Shown here: in pieces, positions 17,651-25,636 of the stretch
Layout: every line of letters begins with the position of its first letter
Numbering within the stretch: position 1 is the stretch's first letter
Source of the DNA: Sphingobacterium cavernae
GTDB taxonomy: Bacteria; Bacteroidota; Bacteroidia; Sphingobacteriales; Sphingobacteriaceae
Reading direction: 5' to 3'
DNA: 64,000 bases
NCBI RefSeq assembly: GCF_008520265.1
Contig: NZ_VIQM01000025.1
Coordinates: 1-64,000, forward strand
The notes under the pieces: model-generated
What the model was told of the DNA's origin: nothing
The model's database searches: none
The model's input: the letters and a program-made list of their open reading frames with translations, nothing else
Made by a program: the position numbers and the translations under genes

Positions 17651-17676
17651 AAAGGGGAACTGGCGAGTTCCCCTTT
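17651..17676. terminator. Bidirectional terminator
   Basis: AAAGGGGAACT, loop GGCG, AGTTCCCCTTT between the convergent OmpA and acyl-CoA dehydrogenase genes. Confidence 0.8.
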
Positions 17677-17680
17677 ATAT

Positions 17681-19030
17681 TTACACAAAAGCACTAAAGC
17701 CTGTAATACTTCTTCCTACTATTAAAGAATTGATTTCTTTTGTGCCTTCGTAAGAATATATTGCTTCAGCATCAGCTAAAAATCTAGCTACATTATATTC
17801 TAGTAAAATTCCATTTCCTCCCATCACTTCTCGTGCACGCGACACAATATCTCGAGTACGCAACGTGCAGAATACCTTTGCTAAAGACGCATGTTCATCT
17901 TTCAATTTTCCTTCATCTTGTAATTCAGACAATCTATAGGTAAGTGTTTGCATTGCCGTGAGGTTAGATAGCATTTCTACCAAATGATTTTGTATTAATT
18001 GGAAAGAGGCGATAGGTTTTCCAAACTGTTCACGCTTCAACGTATATTCCAAGGCATTTTCATAAGCTCCACGCGCACAACCAACCGCCATCCACGCAAC
18101 CCCAGCTCTTGTCATCTGCAATACTTTGGCTGTATCTTTAAACGAATTTGCATTCGGCAATCTATCGGATTCAGGGATTATACAATTTGTCAATGTAATC
18201 AAGCCATTTTGCACAATACGAAGTGCCATTTTGCCTTTGATCTTTTCTACAGAAAAACCTGGATTTTCTTTCCGAACAATAAAACCTTTGACTTGATTGT
18301 CATCTACATCTCGAGCCCAAATAATGGTTATATCCGAAAATGTCGAATTACCTATCCATTTTTTCTGACCATTCAGCACCCAACCTTCTGCCGTTTTCTT
18401 ACAAGTAGTCGTCAAACCACCAGCCGTAGCTGATCCAACTTCAGGCTCCGTCAAACCAAACGCGCCTATTATCTTCAATTGCTGCATTTGTGGTAGCCAT
18501 TCCTGTTTTTGCTCTTCCGAACCGCACATATATATAGATCCCATGGCCAAGCCACTTTGCACACCTAAGAAGGTTGCAATCGAAGGATCAATGCGTCCAA
18601 ATTCAGCAGCAATAATCCCGTCCATTAATGAAGTTCCACCTGCACAGCCATAGCCTTCATATACGTACCCGCAGACATTCAGCTCAGCCAATTTTGGAAT
18701 TATTTCAAAAGGGAATTCATCATGCAACCAGTATTTATTAACTAAAGGCTTTATTTCTGCTTCCAAAAAAGCCCTCACTTTCAACTGCAATTCTCTATCC
18801 GCAGGAGACAACTTTGCTTCTACAGCATAAAAATCTGCATCAATGGGCGGTGGATCTTTTTTCTTCTTTTGTGAGGTTAGCATTTTCATTGCCATTTGTA
18901 GTTGCCGCTCATCCATTTTGGATACCGAATTTATTACCGCAGCTAAATCAACTTTTTGGGATAATTTTTCAAGTTGTGCCAAATCCACTGATTTAAACAA
19001 CTTTATCAATTTTTGAATCTTCTCAAACAT
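17681..19030 (-). CDS. Acyl-CoA dehydrogenase, glutaryl-CoA dehydrogenase-like, with N-terminal extension
   Basis: A 449-aa FAD enzyme that oxidises acyl-CoA to enoyl-CoA. The core starts near residue 64 and includes GAFGLTEPEVGS (flavin and substrate loop), GWVLNGQKKWIGN, REQFGKPIASFQLIQ, VMGGNGI and the catalytic base Glu428 in YSYEGTKEINSLIVGR. That position and the surrounding GRSITG resemble glutaryl-CoA dehydrogenase and plant ACX4. The first 62 residues are an extra, probably helical segment (LIKLFKSVDLAQLEKLSQKV...), rich in Lys and Leu, that is not part of the usual fold. No neighbouring beta-oxidation gene helps define the substrate. Confidence 0.9.
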   Translation of the reverse strand: MFEKIQKLIKLFKSVDLAQLEKLSQKVDLAAVINSVSKMDERQLQMAMKMLTSQKKKKDPPPIDADFYAVEAKLSPADRELQLKVRAFLEAEIKPLVNKYWLHDEFPFEIIPKLAELNVCGYVYEGYGCAGGTSLMDGIIAAEFGRIDPSIATFLGVQSGLAMGSIYMCGSEEQKQEWLPQMQQLKIIGAFGLTEPEVGSATAGGLTTTCKKTAEGWVLNGQKKWIGNSTFSDITIIWARDVDDNQVKGFIVRKENPGFSVEKIKGKMALRIVQNGLITLTNCIIPESDRLPNANSFKDTAKVLQMTRAGVAWMAVGCARGAYENALEYTLKREQFGKPIASFQLIQNHLVEMLSNLTAMQTLTYRLSELQDEGKLKDEHASLAKVFCTLRTRDIVSRAREVMGGNGILLEYNVARFLADAEAIYSYEGTKEINSLIVGRSITGFSAFV

Positions 19031-19080
19031 AATATCTTCTTTTGTGTATGATCTTTTTTTATCAAAATAACTTTTTATTG

Positions 19081-19110
19081 TTGCATTTCAAGAAATGTAT
19101 ACTATATTTG
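19081..19110 (+). promoter_or_regulatory. Promoter candidate for the small lipoprotein
   Basis: TTG (19081-19083), 19 bases, TATATTTG (19103-19110): a full match. The transcript would start near 19117 and carry a leader of about 150 bases. Confidence 0.7.
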
Positions 19111-19141
19111 CATCCGAAATAACACGAAAATTATTTTTAAT

Positions 19142-19216
19142 AACTGATAATCAGTTTGTTATATTAAAAATAAAAAAAGTTTTATTTTTTGGGTTACCTT
19201 TCATGGTTACCCGTAT
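19142..19216 (+). other. Structured leader of the small lipoprotein gene
   Basis: Within the long leader, AACTGATAATCAGTT (19142-19156) is a 15-base palindrome, and the flanking TTTTTAATAAC and GTTATATTAAAAA could extend the stem. Further on GGTTACC occurs twice (from about 19192 and 19205). Function unknown. Confidence 0.4.
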
Positions 19217-19266
19217 TAATAGGTATAGTAAACGAAATTGTTTCAATTAAAATAGAAAATTAAAAG

Positions 19267-19476
19267 ATGAAAAATTTATTCGCATTCGGATTTTTAGCAT
19301 TAGCTTTAACTGTAGTTTCATGTAACAACACTACAAAAACTGAAGAAACTGCTGATTCTTTAACTAACGTTATCGATTCTACAGCTACAGCTTTAACTGA
19401 TTCTATCAACGCTACAGCTGATTCAGCTACTGCAGTTGTTGATTCTATCGCTGATTCAGTTGCTAACGCTCAATAA
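19267..19476 (+). CDS. Small Ser/Thr/Asp/Ala-rich lipoprotein
   Basis: A 69-aa precursor. The signal peptide ends in the lipobox LTVVSC with Cys19. The mature part, about 50 residues, consists of loosely repeated segments of the type ADS-x-T-x-V(I)DS (TADSLTNVIDST, ALTDSINATADSA, VVDSIADSVANA) with no aromatic residue, and is probably an amphipathic helix or coiled coil. I do not recognise a named family; in shape it recalls small abundant lipoproteins such as Lpp. A full promoter, a long leader and a clean terminator make it a single-gene unit and suggest strong expression. It is unlikely to be a spurious frame. Confidence 0.8.
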   Translation: MKNLFAFGFLALALTVVSCNNTTKTEETADSLTNVIDSTATALTDSINATADSATAVVDSIADSVANAQ

Positions 19477-19500
19477 TTCCGATAAGAGTTAAAATACTCC

Positions 19501-19536
19501 AAAAAGCTCGTGTTCTGATGACACGGGCTTTTTTGT
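19501..19536 (+). terminator. Terminator of the small lipoprotein gene
   Basis: AAAAAGCTCGTGT and ACACGGGCTTTTTT pair with one G-U and run into T residues. Confidence 0.85.
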
Positions 19537-19569
19537 TTATATAAATCCCCGAATAAACGTAATATTTCT

Positions 19570-19577
19570 TATTTTTG
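19570..19577 (+). promoter_or_regulatory. -7 element candidate for purB
   Basis: TATTTTTG matches TAnnTTTG; no clear -33. The predicted leader is about 37 bases. Confidence 0.45.
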
Positions 19578-19620
19578 AGGCTAACTTAATTAGTCCTTCT
19601 GACTTGTATTATTTTAACTT

Positions 19621-20970
19621 ATGACATTATCATCGCTTACAGCCGTCACTCCAGTAGACGGAAGATATTACAATGCTACAAAAGAATTATCTGACTATTT
19701 CTCAGAATTTGCACTTATCAAATACCGCGTTCTAGTCGAAGTAGAATACTTTATAGCCTTAGCTGAATCCGGAATACCACAATTAACACATTTTGATGGT
19801 TCTTTAAATGATAAATTGAGAAATATTTATCAGAACTTTTCAATCGAAGATGCGCAATGGATCAAAGACACGGAGAAAGTAACCAACCACGATGTGAAAG
19901 CCGTAGAATATTTTTTGAAAAATGAATTTGAGAAATTAGGCTTACACGATTCTTTAGAATTCATTCACTTCGGTTTAACTTCTCAAGACATCAACAATAC
20001 AGCTATTCCATATTCTTGGAAAGAAGCGATCAACAATGTTTACCTTCCTACAGTCACTGAATTAATAAATGAATTGAAGGGGTTATCTAACGAATGGAAA
20101 GATATTTCAATGTTGGCCCGTACACACGGACAACCCGCATCTCCTACTCGTTTGGGGAAAGAGATCAAGGTTTTCATTGAGCGTATAGAAAAACAAGTTA
20201 ACACGTTGAAAACTGTTCCTTATTCTGCGAAATTTGGTGGTGCTACAGGTAATTTCAATGCACATCATGTGGCCTATCCGAAATTGGATTGGGTTGCTTT
20301 TGGAAATAAATTTGTTAACGAGCAATTAGGTCTTGATCGTTCGCAGACAACAACACAAATTGAACATTACGATAATTTTGCGGCAAGTTGCGATGCATTA
20401 AAACGTATAAACAATATCGTAATCGACCTTTGCAGAGATATTTGGACGTATATTTCGATGGATTACTTTAAGCAAAAAATCACAGCTGGTCAAATTGGTT
20501 CTTCTGCAATGCCACACAAGGTAAATCCTATTGATTTCGAAAATGCGGAAGGAAACTTGGGTATTGCTAATGCTATTTTAGAACATTTGGCTGCTAAATT
20601 GCCTATTTCAAGGTTACAACGTGATTTAACTGATTCTACGGTATTACGTAACGTTGGTGTTCCATTTGCACATACGTTGATTGCATTCAAATCGACTTTG
20701 CGTGGTCTAAGTAAATTAATTTTAAATGCGGACGCTTTCCAAAAAGATCTAGAAAACAATTGGGCGGTAGTGGCAGAAGCTATCCAAACAATTCTTCGTC
20801 GAGAAGGTTATCCAAAACCATACGAAGCATTGAAAGATTTGACACGCACAAATGCAAATGTGACGCAAGAAACAATTGCAGTTTTCGTTGAAGGTCTAAA
20901 TGTATCTGACGAAGTAAAAGCTGAAATCAAAAATATCACACCTTCAAATTACACCGGTGTAGCTTTGTAA
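19621..20970 (+). CDS. purB: Adenylosuccinate lyase
   Basis: A 449-aa fumarase/aspartase-superfamily enzyme of purine synthesis, cleaving SAICAR and adenylosuccinate with release of fumarate. The start MTLSSLTAVTPVDGRY fits the E. coli-like PurB subfamily. Visible are HFGLTSQDINNTA, the catalytic region MLARTHGQPASPTRLGKE and the signature loop SSAMPHKVNPIDFENAEGN. It lies between its own promoter candidate and the NFU gene, with no other purine gene nearby. Confidence 0.96.
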   Translation: MTLSSLTAVTPVDGRYYNATKELSDYFSEFALIKYRVLVEVEYFIALAESGIPQLTHFDGSLNDKLRNIYQNFSIEDAQWIKDTEKVTNHDVKAVEYFLKNEFEKLGLHDSLEFIHFGLTSQDINNTAIPYSWKEAINNVYLPTVTELINELKGLSNEWKDISMLARTHGQPASPTRLGKEIKVFIERIEKQVNTLKTVPYSAKFGGATGNFNAHHVAYPKLDWVAFGNKFVNEQLGLDRSQTTTQIEHYDNFAASCDALKRINNIVIDLCRDIWTYISMDYFKQKITAGQIGSSAMPHKVNPIDFENAEGNLGIANAILEHLAAKLPISRLQRDLTDSTVLRNVGVPFAHTLIAFKSTLRGLSKLILNADAFQKDLENNWAVVAEAIQTILRREGYPKPYEALKDLTRTNANVTQETIAVFVEGLNVSDEVKAEIKNITPSNYTGVAL

Positions 20971-21010
20971 GCTTTTACGATTCAATGACGTGGATCATTT
21001 TTCTATCTAC

Positions 21011-21018
21011 TATATTTG
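21011..21018 (+). promoter_or_regulatory. -7 element candidate for the NFU gene
   Basis: TATATTTG. It overlaps an in-frame ATG at 21016, which argues for the start at 21037. Confidence 0.55.
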
Positions 21019-21036
21019 AATAATTTTTTAATAATT

Positions 21037-21591
21037 ATGGCAACAATTAACGTATATACAGAATCTACTCCAAACCCTTCGACAATGAAGTTTTTGGTGA
21101 ATAAACTTTTAATCAATGGAAGTGTAGATTTTCCAGATAGAGAAAAAGCACAAGAGTCACCTTTCGCGCGCGAATTATTCAAATTCAACTTTGTAAATGG
21201 TGTTTTCTTTGCCTCTAATTTTGTGACAATTACAAAAACGGATGATGCAGAATGGAGTGATATCGAAGCACTATTGAAAGAATTTGTGAAAGGTGCCGTT
21301 GAATCGGAATTGAAAATCCAAGAGGTTGCAAAAGATGAAGATGTAACTTTTGAAGGTACGGATACAGAAATCAAAATTCAACAAGTATTACACGATTATG
21401 TAAGACCTGCTGTAGAACAAGATGGTGGTGCTATTGCCTACAAATCTTTCGAAAATGGCACGGTAACTGTCGAATTAAGAGGTTCATGTAGTGGCTGTCC
21501 TTCTTCGACTATTACGTTGAAATCTGGTATTGAAGGATTACTAAAACGTATGGTTCCTGAAGTTGAAGAAGTCGTAGCAGAAGCTATGTAA
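21037..21591 (+). CDS. NifU-like (NFU) iron-sulfur cluster scaffold/carrier
   Basis: A 184-aa protein with two parts. The N-terminal Nfu_N domain (1-90) begins MATINVYTESTPNPSTMKFL. The C-terminal NFU domain (110-184) has RPAVEQDGGAIAY and the cluster-binding Cys151-x2-Cys154 in GSCSGCPSSTITLKSGIE. Such proteins receive or carry [4Fe-4S] clusters to target enzymes. lipA, a radical SAM enzyme whose auxiliary cluster depends on NFU in E. coli and mitochondria, lies 1.8 kb downstream on the other strand; a functional link is plausible but not shown. The earlier in-frame ATG (21016) falls inside the promoter and is rejected. Confidence 0.93.
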   Translation: MATINVYTESTPNPSTMKFLVNKLLINGSVDFPDREKAQESPFARELFKFNFVNGVFFASNFVTITKTDDAEWSDIEALLKEFVKGAVESELKIQEVAKDEDVTFEGTDTEIKIQQVLHDYVRPAVEQDGGAIAYKSFENGTVTVELRGSCSGCPSSTITLKSGIEGLLKRMVPEVEEVVAEAM

Positions 21592-21618
21592 TCGGAATCC
21601 AAGATATTATATTCGTAA

Positions 21619-21651
21619 GAAGGCTTAGTAAAACTTTACTAGGCCTTTTTT
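21619..21651 (+). terminator. Terminator of the NFU gene
   Basis: AAGGCTTAGTAAA and TTTACTAGGCCTT pair with one G-U and are followed by T residues. Confidence 0.8.
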
Positions 21652-21700
21652 ATGTAGTTTTCCAATCCATTGATTAACTTTAATAAATTATTCACTCTGC

Positions 21701-23329
21701 ATGAAATATATAGGCTTACTCATCACAATTTTTCTGTTTATACGCTGTACAACAAATATTGAAGTTGATCTAATTGTACACAATGCAAAAGTATATACAG
21801 TCGATTCTACTTTTACAATTCGAGAAGCATTTGCCGTAAAAAATGGTATTTTCATCGATATTGGTACGAGTAAACAAATATTAGCACGATATAAAGCCAA
21901 AGAAATTATTGACGCACAGCAAAAACCGATTTACCCAGGATTTTATGATGGTCATGCACATACATTTATGTTGGCCGATTACTTGCAACAAGTAGATTTG
22001 GTCGGATGCAAATCCATAGATGAACTTATTTCTAAAGTGCAAGAGTATAGAAAAAAGAACCCTGAAACAAAATGGATATTAGGTGGTGGATGGGATCAAA
22101 ACCTCTGGCCTGAAAATGCATTTCCGCACCGCGATACATTAGATAAATATTTCCCTGATATTCCTGTATTTTTACATCGCATCGATTACCATGCAGCTAT
22201 TGCTAATTCAGAAGCCTTGCGTATTGCACAAATAGACACTGTAATAAATGTAGAAGGCGGAAAAATAGATGTTGATTCTGCTCAACGTATTACAGGTGTT
22301 TTGATAGATAATGCGATGGCACTTGTGACAAAATATATTCCTGCTGGAAATGAAATAAATATTCTTCAAAAACTAAGACAAGCGCAGGATTCTTTGTTTT
22401 CTGTGGGATTAACATCTGTCGTAGATGCGGGTTTAGATACCGAACAGTTGGAATTGCTAAAGAAATTTTACGAACAAGATTCTTTAAAAATTCGCAATTA
22501 TGCAATGCTATTTGCCGAACCACATAATATTTCAAAATACATCAATGAAGGAATTTATGAATCCGATAGACTTAACATCAAAGCGATAAAACTAATGGCT
22601 GATGGCGCATTGGGATCACGTGGTGCCTGCCTTTTGGAAAATTACAGTGATGATAGCACAAAAGGTTTTCTGTTACACTCTCGAGCAGAATTCGAAGAAT
22701 CTTTAGCCCTCTTAGCCAACTCTCCTTTTCAAGTAGCAATTCATGCGATTGGGGACTCGACAAATAGAATGCTGTTGGATATTTATGGTGCACTGAATGT
22801 GAAAAGCAAAAGATGGCGTATCGAACATGCTCAAGTGGTACATCCCTCAGATTTTATCAAATTCAAAACGTTTAATATTATTCCATCTATTCAACCTACA
22901 CATGCAACTTCTGACATGGGTTGGATCAATGATAGACTCGGTGCAGAAAGAGCTAAAGGAGCGTACGCTTATAAAAAATTAGTGGAAGCGTACGGCAAAG
23001 TAATTATAGGCACCGATTTCCCTATTGAGCACTTCAATCCATTATACAGTTTTCACGCAGCTGTAACGCGTCAAAATGCATTGAGCTTACCTAAAGAGGG
23101 TTTTCAAATTGACCAAGCACTTTCACGAGAAGAAGCGCTTCGCGGAATGACTATCTGGGCTGCATTTGGTGCTTTGCAAGAGAAGAAACGTGGTTCTATT
23201 GAAAAAGGGAAAGATGCTGATTTTGTAATGCTAGAAGATGATATTATGACCGCAGAAAACAATAAATTGAGAAATATCAAAACCCTTCGAACGGTTATCG
23301 CCGGAGAATCGGTTTACATAAAACCCTAA
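21701..23329 (+). CDS. Exported amidohydrolase, YtcJ-type (Amidohydrolase_3)
   Basis: A 542-aa metal-dependent hydrolase. It shows DGHAHTF (first metal ligands), the strand LMADGALGSRGA, HAIGDST, EHAQVVHP and the late Asp in IGTDFPIEH, all typical of the YtcJ/NfdA branch of the amidohydrolase superfamily. The C-terminus has the usual small beta-sandwich (RGSIEKGKDADFVMLEDD). The first 16 residues look like a signal peptide ending at Cys16, but FIRC has Arg before the Cys and is a poor lipobox, so lipidation is uncertain. The substrate is unknown. It sits alone between two terminators. Confidence 0.88.
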   Translation: MKYIGLLITIFLFIRCTTNIEVDLIVHNAKVYTVDSTFTIREAFAVKNGIFIDIGTSKQILARYKAKEIIDAQQKPIYPGFYDGHAHTFMLADYLQQVDLVGCKSIDELISKVQEYRKKNPETKWILGGGWDQNLWPENAFPHRDTLDKYFPDIPVFLHRIDYHAAIANSEALRIAQIDTVINVEGGKIDVDSAQRITGVLIDNAMALVTKYIPAGNEINILQKLRQAQDSLFSVGLTSVVDAGLDTEQLELLKKFYEQDSLKIRNYAMLFAEPHNISKYINEGIYESDRLNIKAIKLMADGALGSRGACLLENYSDDSTKGFLLHSRAEFEESLALLANSPFQVAIHAIGDSTNRMLLDIYGALNVKSKRWRIEHAQVVHPSDFIKFKTFNIIPSIQPTHATSDMGWINDRLGAERAKGAYAYKKLVEAYGKVIIGTDFPIEHFNPLYSFHAAVTRQNALSLPKEGFQIDQALSREEALRGMTIWAAFGALQEKKRGSIEKGKDADFVMLEDDIMTAENNKLRNIKTLRTVIAGESVYIKP

Positions 23330-23330
23330 C

Positions 23331-23361
23331 AAAAAATGGAGCTCATAAGCTCCATTTTTTT
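23331..23361. terminator. Bidirectional terminator
   Basis: AAAAAATGGAGCT, loop CATA, AGCTCCATTTTTTT. It serves both the amidohydrolase gene and the convergent lipA. Confidence 0.9.
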
Positions 23362-24241
23362 ATTGCATATCGAATAAATGTTTTTCCGCATGGTATGAAG
23401 AACGAACCAAAGGACCCGATTCTACATATTTAAAGCCCATTTCCAAACCTATTTGTTTGTATTTATCAAATTGTGCAGGCGTAATCCAATCAATCACCGG
23501 ATGATGTGCTTTCGTCGGTTGAAGATATTGACCTAAAGTCAAAATATGCACACCAACGTTATACAAATCTTGCATCGCTTCGATTACATCTTCTTCCGTC
23601 TCTCCTAGCCCAAGCATAATACCTGATTTTGTTCGTAATCCTGCTTCTGAAATACGACGAAGACATTCTAAAGAACGATCATATTTCGCCTGTATGCGAA
23701 CTTCTCTTGTTAAACGACGAACAGTTTCTAAATTGTGTGAAACAACCTCAGGACGCACAGCAATTACGCGTTCCAAATTCTCCCATTGACCTTTAAAATC
23801 AGGAATCAACGTCTCTAATGTCGTTTCAGGACTTTCGCGACGAATAGCATTAATAGTTTCTGCCCAAATCGTAGAACCACCATCTTTCAAATCATCACGA
23901 TCCACCGAAGTAATTACACAATGTTTTACCTGCATCAATTTCACGGAATTCGCTACACGATTCGGCTCATCCATATCCACAGCCAATGGTCGACCTGTTG
24001 CTACCGCACAGAATGAACATGATCGTGTACAGATATTCCCCAAAATCATAAATGTAGCCGTTCCAGCTCCCCAACATTCACCCATGTTAGGACAATTGCC
24101 ACTCTCACAAATCGTATGTAATTTATGCTCGTCTACTAAATTACGAACATGACGATACTCTTTTCCTACAGGAAGCTTTACACGCAACCAATCAGGTTTG
24201 CGCTGTGTCTGTTGGACAGGTATAACGGGTAGTTCTATCAT
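23360..24241 (-). CDS. lipA: Lipoyl synthase
   Basis: A 293-aa radical SAM enzyme that inserts two sulfur atoms into octanoyl chains on lipoate-dependent enzymes. The N-terminal auxiliary cluster motif [12 protein letters not shown] (C-x4-C-x5-C) and the radical SAM motif CTRSCSFC (C-x3-C-x2-C) are intact, as is the C-terminal RSSYHAEK with its conserved Ser. I take the start [20 protein letters not shown]; nine more codons are open upstream, but a -7 box at 24247-24254 overlaps them. lipB is not in the window. Confidence 0.96.
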   Translation of the reverse strand: MIELPVIPVQQTQRKPDWLRVKLPVGKEYRHVRNLVDEHKLHTICESGNCPNMGECWGAGTATFMILGNICTRSCSFCAVATGRPLAVDMDEPNRVANSVKLMQVKHCVITSVDRDDLKDGGSTIWAETINAIRRESPETTLETLIPDFKGQWENLERVIAVRPEVVSHNLETVRRLTREVRIQAKYDRSLECLRRISEAGLRTKSGIMLGLGETEEDVIEAMQDLYNVGVHILTLGQYLQPTKAHHPVIDWITPAQFDKYKQIGLEMGFKYVESGPLVRSSYHAEKHLFDMQ

Positions 24242-24246
24242 AAGCA

Positions 24247-24254
24247 CAAATGTA
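24247..24254 (-). promoter_or_regulatory. -7 element candidate for lipA
   Basis: TACATTTG on the minus strand, ending 6 bases before the lipA ATG, so the transcript could be nearly leaderless. No -33 at the right spacing. Confidence 0.45.
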
Positions 24255-24329
24255 AGCAAACTTTGCAAAATCTATAAATGATAATTTATTACTGCAATCA
24301 TCTATTTGTAATATTCGAAACCACTGTAT

Positions 24330-24363
24330 AAAAAAAAGCTTTCCAAAAATTGGAAAGCCTTTA
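24330..24363 (-). terminator. Terminator of the beta-barrel gene
   Basis: On the minus strand AAAGGCTTTCC, a 7-base loop, GGAAAGC and a run of T. Confidence 0.85.
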
Positions 24364-24395
24364 AATAATAAAAATAATTTACCTAAGTAGTGATA

Positions 24396-25043
24396 TTAAA
24401 ATTCAAATCCTACACCAAACGATAATACTCTGTTCTTAACATCATTTGAAGGAAACTTGTCTCCAGCAATATTAGTAAGACCTAGTCCATAATTAGCGTT
24501 AATCAAGAAACCACCAGGCAATTTCACTCCAGCAGTAATATTAGCACCAAAATCAACCCCTTTCAATGTTTCATCCTTACCGAACTTAAATTCATTCAGA
24601 GTAGTTGATGCAAAATCTCCATCACCTGATATTCTATCGAATTTATTTTTTCCGCTCACACCAAAACCCACATATGGACCAGCACCTAATTGTAATTCAG
24701 CAGCGCCTACTGGAAGTTTACCTACAAAGTTAACAGGAACTTCAATCCACATAGTATTTTGATTAACTTCGTAAGTAGTTCCAGCAAATTTGTAATCTAC
24801 TAAAGTAGCACCTTTTCCTTGTAATGAAATACCTGGTTGGATAGCAAAATTTGGAGTTACATTAGCATTCAAATAACCAGTAATATAAAAGTTAGTTGCT
24901 GATTTTGTATCTGATAAATTATCAGAAGTACCGTAGCTATACGATGGAAGTGTAACACCTGCTTTTAATCCATAACCAGTTTGAGCTTGTGCTCCCGCTG
25001 CCATTAATATTGCCGCACCTAGAGATAGTAAAACTTTTTTCAT
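24396..25043 (-). CDS. Outer membrane beta-barrel protein (porin family)
   Basis: A 215-aa precursor with a clear signal peptide (MKKVLLSLGAAILMAAGAQA, then QTGYGLKAGV). The mature part shows alternating short strands separated by Gly/Asn turns, with the ending RVLSFGVGFEF, where the C-terminal Phe is typical for barrel insertion by BamA. It fits the small eight-stranded Bacteroidota family OMP_b-brl_2 (PF13568). The function is unknown. It is a single-gene unit with a terminator behind it. I found no consensus promoter in the 150 bases upstream. Confidence 0.85.
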   Translation of the reverse strand: MKKVLLSLGAAILMAAGAQAQTGYGLKAGVTLPSYSYGTSDNLSDTKSATNFYITGYLNANVTPNFAIQPGISLQGKGATLVDYKFAGTTYEVNQNTMWIEVPVNFVGKLPVGAAELQLGAGPYVGFGVSGKNKFDRISGDGDFASTTLNEFKFGKDETLKGVDFGANITAGVKLPGGFLINANYGLGLTNIAGDKFPSNDVKNRVLSFGVGFEF

Positions 25044-25170
25044 GCCTTAATATATTTAATTTAAATTATGCTGTTACCCTGAATCCCAAATGAGTAACAT
25101 ATCCCAAAGGCATTTGCAAATTTGATACCAAAAATTAAAGATTGGATATTTATGTTTTATTTGAATTTAT

Positions 25171-25203
25171 TTTTGGCAATTACAAAATTAAGAGTTACTT
25201 TTG
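25171..25203 (+). promoter_or_regulatory. Promoter candidate for tRNA-Cys
   Basis: TTTTTG (25171-25176), 20 bases, TACTTTG (25197-25203). The -7 element is one base shorter than TAnnTTTG. It ends 19 bases before the tRNA. Confidence 0.5.
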
Positions 25204-25222
25204 CACACCCAGTAAGGGAAAG

Positions 25223-25293
25223 GGTCGGATGGCCGAGTGGCTAGGCAGAGGTCTGCAAAACCTCCTACAGCGGTTCGAATCCGCTTCCGACCT
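25223..25293 (+). tRNA. tRNA-Cys (anticodon GCA)
   Basis: A 71-base cloverleaf. Acceptor arms GGTCGGA and TCCGACC are followed by the T discriminator expected for tRNA-Cys. The anticodon loop CTGCAAA gives GCA, and the T arm contains GGTTCGAATCC. CCA is not encoded. The 59-aa gene starts 32 bases downstream with no terminator between, so both probably share a transcript. Confidence 0.95.
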
Positions 25294-25325
25294 CGTTTAA
25301 AACGTAATATAAAATATTAAATACA

Positions 25326-25505
25326 ATGGGAGTTACACGTTTAAAAAGAAAAGATAGAAGAAACAAAACTGTTTCACGTGTTGAAGTTCAGTTTTTGAAA
25401 TTAGGCCGTAACATTGAACTAGGTTCTCGTTCACAAATGCCTAAAAAAAGTCAAATCGTTAAAAATGATGAAATCTTAAACAAATTAGCTGCTGACGCTA
25501 AATAG
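25326..25505 (+). CDS. Small basic conserved protein (59 aa)
   Basis: The 59-residue product begins MGVTRLKRKDRRNKTVSRV and is strongly basic in its first half. Its second half (MPKKSQIVKNDEILNKLAAD) looks helical. From memory similar short proteins starting with a KRKD-R-NK stretch are widespread in Bacteroidota and are annotated as hypothetical; I do not know a function. The basic N-terminus suggests binding to RNA or the ribosome, which is only inference. The position between tRNA-Cys and a good terminator supports that it is a real gene. Confidence 0.75.
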   Translation: MGVTRLKRKDRRNKTVSRVEVQFLKLGRNIELGSRSQMPKKSQIVKNDEILNKLAADAK

Positions 25506-25527
25506 TTTTATTTCATTTCTATGATAT

Positions 25528-25561
25528 AAAAAAGGTTTACATTCACTTGTAAACCTTTTTT
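25528..25561 (+). terminator. Terminator of the tRNA-Cys/59-aa gene unit
   Basis: AAAAAAGGTTTACA, a 6-base loop, TGTAAACCTTTTTT. Confidence 0.9.
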
Positions 25562-25590
25562 ATTGTTCTGAAAATTTATCAAACAAAGAA

Positions 25591-25616
25591 AATCCCATAT
25601 CGAATGATATGGGATT
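25591..25616 (-). terminator. Terminator of pgk
   Basis: AATCCCATATC and GATATGGGATT pair around a 4-base loop; on the minus strand a short T run follows. Confidence 0.8.
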
Positions 25617-25636
25617 AAATATTTCGAAAGAATTTA

